Shown here piece by piece: positions 12,781-26,300 of a stretch of DNA of 64,000 nucleotides. This DNA is from Lingula anatina (Eukaryota; Brachiopoda; Lingulata; Lingulida; Lingulidae), in assembly GCF_001039355.2 (NCBI RefSeq), contig NW_019775169.1, forward strand, positions 383,730 through 447,729. The letters are read 5' to 3'. Each line of letters opens with the position of its first letter. Position 1 is the stretch's first letter. The notes beneath the pieces are model-generated. The model did not search any database. It was not told the origin of the DNA and worked only from the letters and a program-made list of their open reading frames with translations. A program made the translations under genes and the position numbers.

Positions 12781-14117
12781 CGCCCTTTCATGTGTTTTAA
12801 TTTCTTTAAAATATACATTATAAACACGTGCATCGGCTCACTTTTATCAAATATACCATAATTGAAAAAGTTGTACTTTCCCTGAATTAAATTAACACGG
12901 AAACGTTAAAAGATAATAAAAAAGCCACTAAAACTATTTCAAAATTTGCAATATTAAGCGCTTCTCTAGAATACTTGTTTTGGTCAATATTGACTAAATT
13001 GCATAAGATCTGTTTAGAGAAAGCAATAATTTCACTCAAAATTGCTGTGTCCGAGTCTATATCTAATAATCTTTTTGTAATATTTTTACTCACAGTCATG
13101 TCATATATGTCTTATGTCTGTCCAATAACTTCACTCTTCAATAACTTTTGATATTGAATTCATTTCATGACCAGAGGCACTTAAACCTGCTGTTAACAAT
13201 CCTCTTGATTCCGGATTAGTTCGTGCAGCTGAATCTTGACGGGGTTGTTGGAAAACATGCTTATTAGAACAATTGTGATTTGTGTGTTTCTTATCTTGAA
13301 TTCCAGCATTTCTCAATGTTCTCTACCTTTTTTTCAGATATTCAATGTCTTTAGATATGCAGCACCCACATCACATTAATTATTTAAAAAAGGGGGAAAC
13401 AACTGTATAATTGCATAGGATCAAGAGAACCTCATTCCTTTGGTTCAGTCCTTGTGTATTGTATTGCACAAGTACATCAACTTCCTTGCTTCGCGCACGA
13501 TAAAAAATGTACTAAAACAACTCGCACGGCAGGCTATATCAGATAATCAGATAATCACTTTAAATTACTACTGGCCGATATTCAGGAAAATCAACAATTT
13601 AAGGTGATAAGGCAATTATTCGAATCAACAAGCATAAAAATGTAGGTGGCATACTTTCTCACACATTCATGGTTCTAGATATCTTCTTTTCAGGCAAACT
13701 TCTTTTTCAACGGGGAATAAAACTCCGAAAAAGTGCTTGATCCTAGCATTTTTCGCTCGACCTTGGCGTTTGCACTACACACAAGCAAAAAACAAACTGA
13801 AAACACACGAAAAGATATAGGCTAGACATACCCAGTACCCTTTCATCAATAAGCAGCAGTTACATCTTACGCTTTCAACCTAAGAGCGCAATCTTCATTG
13901 GAGGGCACCATCATATCCAAACCAAACGAGGGAAACGTCACAACCAATCACATATTGCAGCATCTTTGACAACTAAGTGCAGTGTATAGGGAAATACCAG
14001 AATATGGTGGGTGTGTTTAAGTATTAATGGACACCACTGTCTTTAAAAACCACTGGAACAAAGAAAAGACATCACGACGACATTTTTGCCGAGAGGAAGG
14101 AGGACCGGTTGAACATA

Positions 14118-16929
14118 ATGCAAGTCTCTTTATACGTCAGTTTTTTCTTAGCCTTGATTTTGCAGCTTCTGAACGCATACGTACTACGAGATAGGGGAGA
14201 CGCTCTCATGCCAGGTACATAAACTATTTATATCTTTGGTATCTATTATTATTATTATTATTATATTCTACTGTTATCACAGTTTACAAAGCGATAGAGA
14301 GTCCTTATTTAGCTTATAATCTGTTCAAAATGTTTGAATAGTTGGTCAACCGTAAGGTTTGTCAAAACTGAAAGTGCTTTTGGAAGTCACAACTACTTGT
14401 TCTATCAGGGACAGCTCGAGTTTAAGATTCGCAAGCTCCGAAAATGATATGTTAAAAAATTATATAATTCTAGCAAATTTTTTTGCTAATGACAATGCTT
14501 ATAATATAATGAAAAAATTATTTTCTTTTAAAACCTTCATACACTCGTTCTTTTAGAATTCTGCATTTAGTAACTACTTCAACTGATAAAAAGTCACATT
14601 TCTACCAAAAACCTTTATGTATGACAAGTAATAGATCTTAACGGAGAGAAGCACGCATTGACAGTATTCCAAGATAACCCTTTAACACCACGGAACAGTT
14701 TCCAAGACGCGCGTCTATATTCAGAAAGCTTTACCTTCGCACTTAACAAATACGTATATAGCTCGCTGGCTAACTGAAGTTACGCGGTCAGCACGTCTGT
14801 TTTGTGGTGACACAAATAGTGGATGGTCACCTATCACTTAAGACACGAATGGCATGTTCGTGCTTTCACCTGTGGCACATAGCATATAGAATGGCCTGTT
14901 TTGTTGAATCATTTTGAAAAATTTCAACATCTTCTACTAAAATTACAGTGTGATGGGTTCAGGTCGAAATATTCATTTCAGATTTTAGTCATTATTGGAA
15001 ATGGATAGGCCTATATGGGGGTCGCAATGACTATTAACAATCTAGAAAAAAGAGCAACAACTGCTTATCTACTCAAAACGTAAAAGATTTCAAAGATGTT
15101 GTATTAAAACAATCATGATAAATAAATAAATGAATGATTAAATGAATAGATAAAAAAGAGGGGACAGTATTTATCATGAAGAGTATAGATTAGTAACCAA
15201 CATCCTTCCTGGTTTATATTTATAGTGCAAAGATCCAGTTGAGCTAATTAATTAATAAGCCTGTTTTAGACTGAAATACACTAACAATAAGATTACGACA
15301 TGACTTTTAAAATTTCAGAGGCTGGACTTGCCAGAGAATATGAAAATATGGCATGGGGTCCACCACTAAATGGATTCCCAACATATCGACGGCAGACTTA
15401 TCCTTCTTCGACAACTTGGAAACGCCTAATTGTGCCTTGGAATAACTTTTATAGTTCATTTGAAAGTAAGTTTTACTAGCAGGTTTGTTTGATGACAATT
15501 GAGCTTGAATTTTCCGTTTTTAATGCCGGTGTGACGCGACAGAGAGTCCCCCATAACCGAGAGTCCGCTTCCCATTCATTTGTACAGGTGAGCCTCTCCC
15601 TAGATTTTGAGATTTTGACCCACTTGGGTCAGATTAACCCTAACCATTATAACTATATGGATGGGGGACTTTCTGTTACACTGACCCTCAGTTTCGTTAC
15701 ACCGGCGTTGTCTTACAATCTAGTTTACAAATACTGCCGAAATATCCATCAGGATTTAGCTTTTAAAACACCTACACTGGAATCAAACAAATACTTAGTA
15801 AGGGTTTTGCAAAGTTCTATAAAATGACCCAGTATCTTTAAAAATAGGGATATATCTGTCGTAACGATCACGCGCTGATGATTCATTCAATTTAGTGCAA
15901 ATACCGTCAAACTCTTAAAAAGGTTAAGTGCCCTGTGTCACATTCTTACGATGATACACAATTATTTTGAAGAGACCTTCTGGCTAATCTCAAGATAAAA
16001 GATTGCTGGCCACCTGCAACTACGTTCATATATGATGAGTAACTTCTGATATCTAAAATCACATGTAAGAGATGATGTAATTTTAAGAGGTAAATATAAA
16101 TATTTATCCCGATATTGAAGGTAAGGGCACCAAATTTTGAAAGTCTTTGCAAAACCAGTTCCATTGACTAAACTTTCTATATCCAAACGCGTTTTCCACG
16201 CAAATATTGCTATCTCTCGCAAAGGCTTTTTAATCCTCCTCATATGTGTCTATGACGATATTTTTAAATAGTTCAAATTTTTAAAACATGACATATCAAC
16301 CCCGACCTCTATTCGTATTGGTACTTAAAATTCGCCTTGCGTCGTAAAATACGTGTCGTGAAATAATCGCAAATAATCTGTAGTCTTTCATTTAAATAAA
16401 AACAGGAGGGAGAAAGGAGGGCTGTGAAATTCTGAAACTCAAATTGGTGACACTGTTTATTGACGTTTATTGATTGTAGAGCTACATGGATACCAAGGAA
16501 GTAGATACATGTAGCTACGAGGAAAAATATTGATAGACAGCTAAGAGTTTCGAAGTTAAAGCTGTCGTGAATAGTGTTTACTTTTAATTGTGATTTTTGT
16601 ATTTATTTCTGTTTGTTATAGGGGAAGTTTCACCGGACGAAAGAGCCGTTTGGAGCCCACCACCAAGGCAGAATCTACGCAGCGCGACAATGGGCTTGGA
16701 CGTTCCATGGAGAACTCTGTGCAAAAGTCGCGGCTGGTGCAGCAGTGCTTTTTTCCAGCACCAACAGATTAAGCGTAAACTACAGCTTAGCAGAAAATGT
16801 AACTTTATTCAAATGGAGTTAACACGAGAGAACCATAAGTTGTGCAACATCTTTTTTTATTCAGGCTTAATTCTTTTAATGTTAATATTTATTTTGGAGA
16901 GGTTTTCAAGACTATATCCTTTTCACTAA
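14118..16929 (+). CDS. Unrecognised secreted precursor, possibly neuropeptide-like (3 exons)
   Basis: Exons 14118-14214, 15319-15465 and 16622-16929 join in phase 1 at both junctions to give 183 residues. I do not recognise the protein. Residues 1-20 are a clear signal peptide (cleavage likely after NA at 19-20). Only one frame is open through exon 2, and it continues into exon 3. Dibasic sites occur at R56-R57 and K67-R68. Two related blocks are visible: W45-G-P-P...LIVPW (69-73) and W92-S-P-P...LDVPW (107-111), suggesting an internal repeat split between exons 2 and 3. A possible disulfide loop is CKSRGWC at 115-121. The last 40 residues are AT-rich in coding and hydrophobic, so the true end may differ. 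Poly(A) signals are at 16971-16976 (ATTAAA) and 17148-17153. Secretion is well supported; a hormone role is inference. Confidence 0.6.
15526..15705 (+). mobile_element. MITE-like element with CCGGTGTRACG ends, copy A
   Basis: A 180-base segment begins CCGGTGTGACG and ends CGTTACACCGG, imperfect inverted repeats. Inside are 'AGAGAGTCC' and 'ACTTTCTGTTACACTGACC' blocks. A second copy in opposite orientation lies at 30793-30964, which shows that it is a dispersed repeat. It lies 60 bases into the second intron of the secreted-precursor gene. Confidence 0.8.
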
Positions 16930-17153
16930 ATTCAAAGTGGTTATGTTAAAGAAAAAAGGAAAAAAAGAAAATTAAATGTAAGAAGTCCTAGTCGAACGCC
17001 AAGAATACTAACTTTGTGTCAGGGTCATTCCCAACGGAGTACCCCGAGTGGTAGGCGAGTCTTGACATATAGTCTTTTGCTCATATGGTAAGTCAAAAAG
17101 TCACACGGATAGAGTAGCATGTCTTGGGTTCCTTGACCATATGTGTTAATAAA

Positions 17154-18651
17154 ATATGTCACAGGTGCTTAACTATTGATGTCCCGCTTTTGGTGTGCAT
17201 TCCAGTGACTGATATGTGAAATGACCCCCGATTGATCGTTATCGATCCTCATACTTTGGCTTGAAATAGATTTTTGTAAGCTGAAATCATCAACGAAAAA
17301 CGGTTGCGCTACCTTGTTTGATTAAGGTCGAGAACACATTATCTCTTTACGAATCTTGGTAGATCTTAGTATGAAAACAAGATCCAGGAACATTTCAGAA
17401 AACAATTGTTTTGACAAACGAAATGCTAAATCTAAAAATAGAAGCAATACACCACCGAAAGTGCAATTACTTAAAAAAAAAACATTCTGATCTACATATT
17501 AGCAGACAACGCCCAAAATTAATTTTATGTGAAACAATGATAGTAACAATAAGGGTGTATTAATTTTAATTACAATGTCAGCAGTGCAGAAATATATGCA
17601 AAATATCACACACACTAATGTTAGAACTCATTTGAAAATCTCTGGTAACATTTTTTAAATTGTTCTTTCCATTCACCAAACATTGCGAAGTTTCGAAGCA
17701 ACCTGGAGTACGATATGGCACCCATGATATATAGGACGCATAAATGGCGCACGGAGATCAAGGGGGTTGAACTCCCAGGACGGAAGAACGCCGAGTATAT
17801 TGATAATGTTATCATTTTGTCTCTTTTACACACAATTTATCTAAAATGTGAATAGAGTACCTTCGTAACATACTTTTCTTCGTACCAAATGTGCGCATAA
17901 AATATAGCACAAGTACTGAACGAATTCCAGTTTAGTGTACACCGAAAGCGGCGCAACCCCGACGAACATTCCGACAGTCACGTGCTTGAAAGCTCGGGCA
18001 TTTATACTAAATTATGTTTAGTTGATCTTTATAGATACAATTTTAACTCAATTCATTTTTTAAACAAGACCAATACGGTGGTTATGATGATTAAGTATCC
18101 GCACAGACAGTGAAGGTTTGACACCGAGAGCTTCACTTTAATAGGCAGGCCAGCGCGTTCTAAATGCTCCACTGCTAGTAGCAAGCGTGCACAGACGACC
18201 ATTAATGGTCAAACGAAATTAGACCACGGTGGAAGCGAAGAACAAAAGACTCAGACGTGGTGTAACTCGCATAACCGCACGTCTCACGTGAATGCGTTAG
18301 AACCCGCTAATGGACCGTGGTCTAAATAAGATGGACCCCTCGTCAGCGAGGGTTATGTGACATCCACTCGTGCTACGCACTCGTGCATGCCACATAACTC
18401 TCGCCGACTCGGGGGTTTATCTATTACGTAGAATTTTCTTTTCTGTTATCCACATCAGCAGTTTAACTATAAATCAAAGGCATACGGTGGCGTCAAACGT
18501 TTTCCCCCGTGGCAAAGATTGTCATGAACGTGCACCCACTATAAATCACATCCTTTGGGTTTTTGCTACAAATCTCAGCAACCCTTCCATCTCCAACGTA
18601 TGTTAAAACCTAAAAGACATTAAACAAATTTGGTTTTAACATGTTTACAGT
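17154..18651. other. Convergent intergenic region (precursor gene / VDAC 3' ends)
   Basis: No gene seen. It contains an imperfect hairpin at 18336-18414 and a 14-base palindrome GACCATTAATGGTC near 18198. Confidence 0.5.
18336..18414. repeat. Imperfect hairpin, about 25-bp arms
   Basis: The left arm at 18336-18361 (CCCCTCGTCAGCGAGGGTTA...) pairs with the right arm at 18390-18414 (...CTCGCCGACTCGGGG) with a few mismatches. The loop contains a repeated CACTCGTGC. The hairpin looks like the end of a transposable element rather than a gene feature. Confidence 0.7.
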
Positions 18652-18657
18652 TTTATT
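18652..18657 (-). terminator. Possible poly(A) signal of VDAC
   Basis: AATAAA on the minus strand about 510 bases beyond the stop codon at 19168-19170. Other sites cannot be excluded. Confidence 0.35.
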
Positions 18658-19167
18658 CACAATATGTCACAGCATCATCTCCTTTCATGCAAACGGGAAA
18701 TTGGCCGACTACTCTTCTCCAACCTTCCTCAAGTTTTATAAAAAGCATTGCAGTGCTGTGCTTCTTCAGAAGAAATGTCTATGACCGTGCTGTTGGAATA
18801 GTATTATTAAAACGCAACAGATCTGGCAAAATTAGCTACATTACAACCACTATCTAAGTACACAAACGGACAAATACAGATTTATCGTAAATTTTTATAA
18901 TAGGTTTGTTTTTTTGTGATTTCTGATAGCGTTTTTAGTTCACATTTTCATTTAAACCAGTCACCAACCTTTCAACTTCTCCGTGAAGCTATGTAAGTGG
19001 TAATGATCGTAAGTAACAAGCAAATTATATCATACATCCATTTATAATTAATGCTTTTCAGATATGTACACACATTTCTCTTTTTAAGGCATGCACTGTT
19101 TTTGTTAGTTCTGATGTTGCCGGTGGCGAGTTGTGGCACTATAACTACTTTCTTTGCCTAAGTTGAA

Positions 19168-20780
19168 CTACACTTCAAATTCCAGGCCCAGGCCTACTTT
19201 GTGTCCACCAGAATTGAAATTCTTGGCATCAATCATGGAGGACAAGTTCAAGGTCACACCTGAAATAAATATCATAAAGTTCAAGTTCACACCCAAAAGA
19301 AATATCACAATCTTATGGTGCATGACAAACACTTCATGCAATGACATCAGACCAGCTACTTGTTACATTAAGAATCCTCTCCTCGCAAACTTATTGAAAT
19401 GATTACTGTTGTCTCTCAAACGAGTTCAACAATCGACTAAGGTGAAATGTTCACAGACTCACAATTGAAACCAACTTCCACGTAGGAAAATAGCTAAACG
19501 CAACTTACCATCCCTCAGTTCTTGAGAATATGCCATGCCAATTTGACTCAAATTGTTCACTTTGGCCTGTGGAAAATTGAAACAGATATACATTGTCATT
19601 TTTCTTGTGTACTTTTAATAACTTGCCATTATTTGTGACCATGTATACTCATTCTTTGACCTAGACTGCTCAAAACCATCTACAGCACAATTTGAACTAC
19701 TAAGACAGCAAGGTTTGATGTATGCAAGCACTGAACAGAAAAACATGCACCATTTTAATAGCAGTAAACGGTGTCTTCATTCTTATATAAAGTTTAAAAA
19801 AAAAAAAAAACTTACCCTGACTTTAGCCCCATTATCAAGAGTATATGCTGCACCCAAATTTAACCTTGTGGTATTGGTGCCTGAAGACCAGTTCAAAGAT
19901 ACAGCAGTCTCCAAATCTTTACTTATCTTCTGGTAGAGAGACCCTCCAAACTCACTGGCATCAGTCCTATAAGAGTTGCAACATCCAAGATTTAATGTAG
20001 ATGTCTATGCCTCAAGTTTACATGTACAGAAAATATTTCGTAACTCAGAATATGTTCAATTATTACAAAACATGACATTAAAAACATCTATTTAAAGTTT
20101 ACAACAATCCATTTCCCTGTCCATCCCACTGGCTGCATTGGGTGTGTATGTGGATGTCAATTCAGGATTATCATCTGCTCACATATATACTTACACAGTG
20201 GTATGTATCTGGAAATCGTCTTTCTTGTATCCTGCAGCAAAAGTATTTTTCACAAGCTTACTGTTGGCAGTGTCAAATGAAATCTGGGCACCAGCAAGCC
20301 AACCAGAATACCTGCCAGAAAAAAAAAAAAATTTGAAACCACTTTCAATATTCTTAGGGACAGTTACAAGAGCCGTTTTTAGTTTAAAACCTCAATCTTG
20401 CCACTACTCAAGCAAGCAAAGGGAAATGAAGTCTTAAAATTAAGACCTGAACCATTTTCGCATTCACAACACAAGATTGTCCACCGGCAGATAGTTAAAA
20501 AAAAAAAAAAAAAAAAAAAAANNNNNNNNNNNNNNNNNNNNNNNNNNNNNNNNNNNNNNNNNNNNNNNNNNNNNNNNNNNNNNNNNNNNNNNNNNNNNNN
20601 NNNNNNNNNNNNNNNNNNNNNNNNNNNNNNNNNNNNNNNNNNNNNNNNNNNNNNNNNNNNNNNNNNNNNNNNNNNNNNNNNNNNNNNNNNNNNNNNNNNN
20701 NNNNNNNNNNNNNNNNNNNNNNNNNNNNNNNNNNNNNNNNCCTGAACCAATTTCGCATTCAAAAAAAAAAATTTCCCCCC

Positions 20781-20820
<40 letters not shown>

Positions 20821-22024
20821 TAAACCCCCCCCCCCCAAAAAAAAGTCATCCATTTAACAACTAAATTTAAATTTCAAAAAATTCTCTTATTTTCCACATA
20901 ACTTATACATTTCCTTTCTACCTCAGATTTATTTTTCATTTTCATTCCCATGCAAACAATTATGTTAGGTTTGCTAAGGTGTAGATTGATTTTCAGAAAT
21001 AAATAAGATTCCCTGTTGCTCAAGATTGAAAAGAGAACAGGCAACTTACCCAAGCACAGCTGCACCATGTACAGTTGGTCCAGCAAAACCCAAGTCCACA
21101 TCACAGTTGAGATTTATGTAATCCCTTTTGTATGCAGCCTTGATCTTGGCACTCTTCTTACTACAAATAATACATACAGTAAATTAGGTTATATACTGCA
21201 TTGCAATCATTTTCATATTGCATTACCTCACTAATGTTGAATTCTAAACAAATACTTTAGAAATTACTCACATATAATCAATCACATCTATATAATAAGA
21301 CATACCCAGAGACTGGAGCAAAAGAGCCATCTAAAGTCAACTTCAGACCTTCCAGTAACTGGTCTTCAATGGTAATATCAGTTGACAACATATTGTCAGT
21401 GTTCCACTTTTCCTTCACAGTGATACCTGGAATCATGTTTTTAAGAGCTGTAATTTTTTTTAATGAAATGATTGTATTTCACAACTGTTGCAATGCACTG
21501 ATTTTATTTTACTCTATTTTGTAAAACAACTTATGTAATATCAACACATACCGGGGTCAGCCCATTTGTACTTTGTTTCAAAAGTACCAAAGACATTCCC
21601 TGTGTCATGGTTTGAGCTTCCTTCTACCTTGAATTCCACATTAGATTTGGTCTTTGTACTTGTTTCTATCTTGAAAAACCCAAAATCTGAAACATGCAAA
21701 TGGGGGCATTTTATGATGCTGAAAACTTAGGTAACAATACAATGCACAAAAATAAAACTAGTAATGTTACAACAAAAGTGTTAATATCTTGATATTAAGA
21801 TAAATTAACCATAGGAATTACTGTCTTTCAATACAATTGCCTGAATACTCACATACTCACTGCAAAGATATTAAAAGAACATTTTGGGGCAGTAGCAGAA
21901 ATCGAAATTAAATGAAAATTTCGTAAAAAAAATACTGATTGCTAAACTTATACTTACTGTACTTCTTGCTGAACACGTCCCTAGCATCTTTGCCAAGGTC
22001 AGCAAAGCACGGTGGAACAGACAT
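19168..22024 (-). CDS. VDAC: Voltage-dependent anion channel (mitochondrial porin), complete, 8 coding exons
   Basis: Coding exons in gene order are 22024-21958, 21686-21552, 21426-21306, 21160-21050, 20311-20195, 19966-19816, 19566-19509 and 19259-19168. All have GT/AG borders and matching phases, and sum to 852 bases, 283 residues, the normal VDAC length. Landmarks are the N-terminal helix ([16 protein letters not shown]), ETKYKW (59-64), KEKWNTDN with E73 kept, [29 protein letters not shown] and the closing [13 protein letters not shown], which includes the family's GLK-like end. It forms the 19-strand beta-barrel of the mitochondrial outer membrane that passes ATP, ADP and ions. E73 is the residue linked to hexokinase and ceramide binding in vertebrate VDAC1/2. 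An acceptor at 22033-22034 shows a noncoding 5' exon. A 219-base assembly gap lies in the fourth intron and does not touch an exon. Confidence 0.97.
20522..20740. other. Assembly gap (219 N) with low-quality flanks
   Basis: The N run lies between VDAC exons at 20195-20311 and 21050-21160. Sequence just right of the gap (20741-20760) repeats CCTGAACCA-TTTCGCATTC found left of it at 20448-20467. It is followed by long A and C homopolymers, so the gap ends are probably unreliable. Confidence 0.95.
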
Positions 22025-23297
22025 GATGAAATCTACAAAATAAAATTTTTATCAATACAATAACTCATATATAGAGAGAGGTGTGACAGAAGATCACGTC
22101 CTCCCGATTTGTTCGGCTAGGTGTCAAATCTATATACGTGTTGTTGATCAGCGTTTTAGACTATCTCTAAATGACAGCATGGTATGAAGTGAAACTTATA
22201 GTAACAACGCATGCAACGTTGGCGTTATTTGCATCATGGCAGTGGAGGTTTGCTATTGACTAATCGTGCAGACGCCATTTTTATAAGAATTGCAAGGGCT
22301 GCCCTCTCATTGAAAATCGCAACACTGAGGAAATGACAACATGTAACATTACAAACGTAAAGATACATTAAAGTAAACATGCATAAGAAACACAGATGTT
22401 TTTGCATTTATGCAAACAATACATTAATCCATAGAATTCGGAGTACTCACGTTTCCTCTGTCAAGAAGACCTTCGAAAGTGACCTCTATGTACAGGTTGG
22501 CTAGCTGTTTTCCACGGAGTCCTTAGTTCAAAACTATTAAAGAATAACTTATAACATACTTATTATTTAAAAATATCAAAGTATAATCTTGAAATAAAAA
22601 TTTTAGTAAATCAAATTTATTTTGTTAATTTTTTTCCCCTTCGAAATATTTTACCATCATTCCGTATTCACAATGGCTGCCTCCTTCCTTGATTTTCTGA
22701 CATGTGCTGGCTAAGATTGAAATGACACATGTTTGCTCTCTTAACCAGTGTGGCTTTGAAAAAAGGAATCAAATTAAGAATTAGCGAAGGTTAGTTTTTG
22801 AAATATATTGTTTTTATGGTAATAATGGGCTGCTGGCTACTTGTATGCACTTTATTATCACAAAAAGACATTTACGAGCGTCAGTAATAGCTGGAACCGG
22901 CATGTCTGAATCTCTACTAACGCAATCGTGCATCATGATACGATTACAAACAACTAGATAGAGAAAAGTGAACTTTAGAACCAGCCCGCCTTAGTGAACA
23001 AGACGGGCAGTTTTGTTTTAGCGTTTGTTGCAAGTGCTTAGAATTAATGCTAAATAGAAGAGTAAAAGAGCACCAAAACATTACCCGTGATTGGAATTGG
23101 GTTTTTGTATTTTGCCACTTTCTCTGATATTTCCCGTGAAATTTATTTTAATTCTTTTGTGTATTGTACCCAGTATTGCCACTTTATCATTTTACAAGGA
23201 ATGGCACACTGCTCTCTTACTCCAGAGGATAGGCAGACTTAATGATTTACATATCTATGTGTTGTATTCATTTTATTATTTTTTCAACTCTTTACAG
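22025..23297. promoter_or_regulatory. Shared 5' region of divergent VDAC and SAMD8 genes
   Basis: The two coding starts are 1278 bases apart and point away from each other. On the VDAC side a noncoding exon begins at 22451, shown by the minus-strand donor GTGAGTACTC at 22441-22450. On the SAMD8 side an acceptor (CTTTACAG) ends at 23297, five bases before the ATG, so another noncoding exon lies upstream. A CAATGGCTGCC stretch near 22672 resembles the YY1 core found in many TATA-less housekeeping promoters. A bidirectional promoter is inferred. Confidence 0.5.
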
Positions 23298-23302
23298 TAA
23301 CC

Positions 23303-26300
23303 ATGACAAGACCAGACCTGTGGACAACAAAAGAAGTTGGACAGTGGCTGAAAGACAATGGCTTTGCAGAGTACATAGACCTTTTATGTAACAAGCATGA
23401 TATAGATGGCCCAGCCCTCCTAAGACTGACAGAAACCGATCTCAAAGAATGGCCATTGCAGATGCAGATTTTGGGACACATTAAAAGACTTGGTCACTGT
23501 ATCCAAGAGCTGAGGAAGAAGAATAAATACCATGTCACATCTGAAGATATAGAGTTAGAAAATTTGAAACAGAGTTCTGACTCTTATGAATACTGGTGTA
23601 AATCAAGTGAAAGTGTACCAAAAAGGGTCAACCGATCTCTAAGTGCTTCATCAGTGGAATCTGATGTGTCTGTTGAAAACTTTGGACCAATAAGTACATT
23701 ATTAGACCCAGAACTTTTCAAGACACTTCTTGCCTTTTTCTATGTTTTCACTGTGTTCCTGGTCACATCTTTTGTCATGGTTATTGTTCATGATCGTGTG
23801 CCTGACAAGCACAAATATCCGCCCCTTCCAGATCTGATCTTGGATAATGTTCCATTTATGCCTTGGGCTTTTGAAGCTTGTGAACTATGTGGGCTGATCC
23901 TGGGAACAATTTGGGTCATCACTCTCTTCTTCCACAAGTACAGGTAAACGTTCATTGAATTTCACAAAATTACTTACATGTAACCTATTGTAACATTTGA
24001 ATAGTGAATTATAAAAATAATAATTAATGTAAACTTTATCCTGATGTTGGCTTAGAAAAGAGATTGTCAGACTAGATTTGGTGTGATGTGATATCATAAA
24101 ACTTTAATATTACAACAGAACAAAATGATTTTGTATATATTTTAATTTGAGCAATCAGAAGTAAAGATAAGGCATTATTTGAAAATAATTTGTAATGTGG
24201 ATACAGCAAGATGGTATGTCAAATGAGAGCATTATGCTTTAAATAGCTTATGGTTTTCTATTATTCATCAAACCAACATGATTTTAGACTTTTGTATTAA
24301 AGACAAATTCACAGCAAGTATTGTCTGAAGTGTTAATCCCTGCCAGTTGTAACATGAAAGCAGTAATGTGTGAACTTTTGCTTGCAGATTTATCATTCTG
24401 AGAAGGATGTTTTCTTTGGCTGGGACCATCTTCTTGCTCAGGTGTGTTACAATGTTGATCACCTCACTTTCAGTACCGGGAATACACCTGGAATGTCAGG
24501 CTCAGGTAGGAGTTGATTGATATTAATTACAAAAATTATCATTTTGACAAATTTATTTTATTTTGTTGGAATGGAGAAAAAGGTATTAATACCATCCTAG
24601 ATGACAGACACAAGCTTTTTTTACGGAAATGCGGAATTCCTTGTTCTTTATTCAGTTCTGATGGTTCCTAAGATTCGTCAGGATCTCCCATGATAAATGT
24701 TCCGAGGTTATTTTTAAACCTAGGCTCATGTCTGAGATAAGCATGCCAGTTATCTCAAGGATGAGGAAAGGGCTGATATTTTTCTGGTATGTGTTTAAGA
24801 ACAAAAATCACGACAGTATTTGTGACCAGGAATTGTGATTAAAAAAAAGGCAAAAATAGGAACAGAAAAGATAGTTCAGGGTAAGCTGACAAATCTGTTT
24901 ATACTTACATGTTATTTTTTTTCTTTATTCTCCTTTTTGTTTTGTGAAATGTTCTGTTCACTAAACTTTTCAGATCATTCCTTTGCACGAACTTCTCTTT
25001 GTGTGTGTATTCATTCTTAATAAACTAAGTTATATACTCTTACAACCTGTCTCCATTTTTTATTTTATCCATTGGCATCATTTCATTATATGAAAACAAA
25101 TTATTGTACTCTCACACATTTCTTTGTTAGGTGCAATGTAGGTTTGTTAACATGGTCAAAGTATATTTATGCATCATCTGCTTTCAAATAGATTTTTCCT
25201 GTCTCGCATATTTTCACGAGATTCATGAAATTAACTTTATTCTCAAACTGAAGGCTTCATTTGAAGTCTGCATTTGCATTATTTTGTTTTCTAACAATTT
25301 TGAAGCACCTGCAAGTACTTGGGGGAAAAAGTTTTAACAAGTCTGAAAAAATATCTCAGAATTTGTCCTTTATTTATTCTGAAATGTAATTTTTGTTAAC
25401 AGTATTCATTATACTTCTTGTCTGTGGAATTTTATTGAACTTGAATTATTAAAAATCAAATTACAACTATTTATTATCCATGTATATGAGGCTTGCACAT
25501 AAACCTTATGGCCTAACATGACAGCAGTTTGATTGTGTTTGAACAACACATAACACTTGAGATTCAAAAAAAAAAAAAAAAAAAAAAAAAAATGAAAGTT
25601 GACAAGTTTAAATTGAAACAAATTTTGAATATAAATAACTTACCCACACTATATTGGAAATATTGTATTTATCTTGTTTTATGATTTGCTTTTAATTTCA
25701 TCAGCCCTACCGCACATGGTCTGCTAGATTTGAAAGGGCATTTGAGATTTGGAGAGGCATGGGCATGTCACTGCAAGGAGTTCGCACCTGTGGAGATTAT
25801 ATGTTTAGTGGACACACTGTGTGGCTGACGCTGTTTAATTTCTTCATTACTGAATGTAAGTGGTATAAAATAATTTGTATGCTTAAGAATTGAAGTCATC
25901 TTAATGGTGATATACATATATTTGCTGTTATCTTGGTCATCGTATGTTGAGAAGGGTAATAACACAATATAAATGGTAATCTATATAGAGTATTCAATGC
26001 TATTCTTATTGTTATTATAATTTTTTCGTCATAAATGTGTGAATTGCAGGAATATGTGACACTGAAGGCCTTTCTTTGCTCTTTTTCAGATACTCCAAGG
26101 AACTTTGTGTATCTTCACACATTCACTTGGGTACTCAATCTGTTTGGACTTTTCTTTATTTTAGCTGCTCATGAACACTACTCTATTGATGTGTTCTTTG
26201 CCTTTTATATTGCTTCAAGGCTGTTCCTTTATTACCATACTCTTGCCAACAATGCCAACGTAATGCGTCATGACAGAAAGAGGGCCAAGGCTTGGTTCCC

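Larger units (their letters stand above)
9935..14117. other. Intergenic region between GPCR and secreted-precursor genes
   Basis: AT-rich with no supported gene. It contains a diverged duplicated segment (10500-12003), two poly-G runs, and a TG microsatellite at about 12743-12779. Confidence 0.5.

Noticed and set aside
16590-16772. Other reading frames through exon 3 of the secreted precursor
   Set aside because: Two other frames are also open for 60-66 residues, but only the chosen frame joins exon 2 in phase and repeats the W-P-P/V-P-W pattern. I keep some doubt about the C-terminal part.
20379-20853. Frames with long unknown-residue stretches
   Set aside because: They read through the 219-N gap and homopolymers in a VDAC intron.
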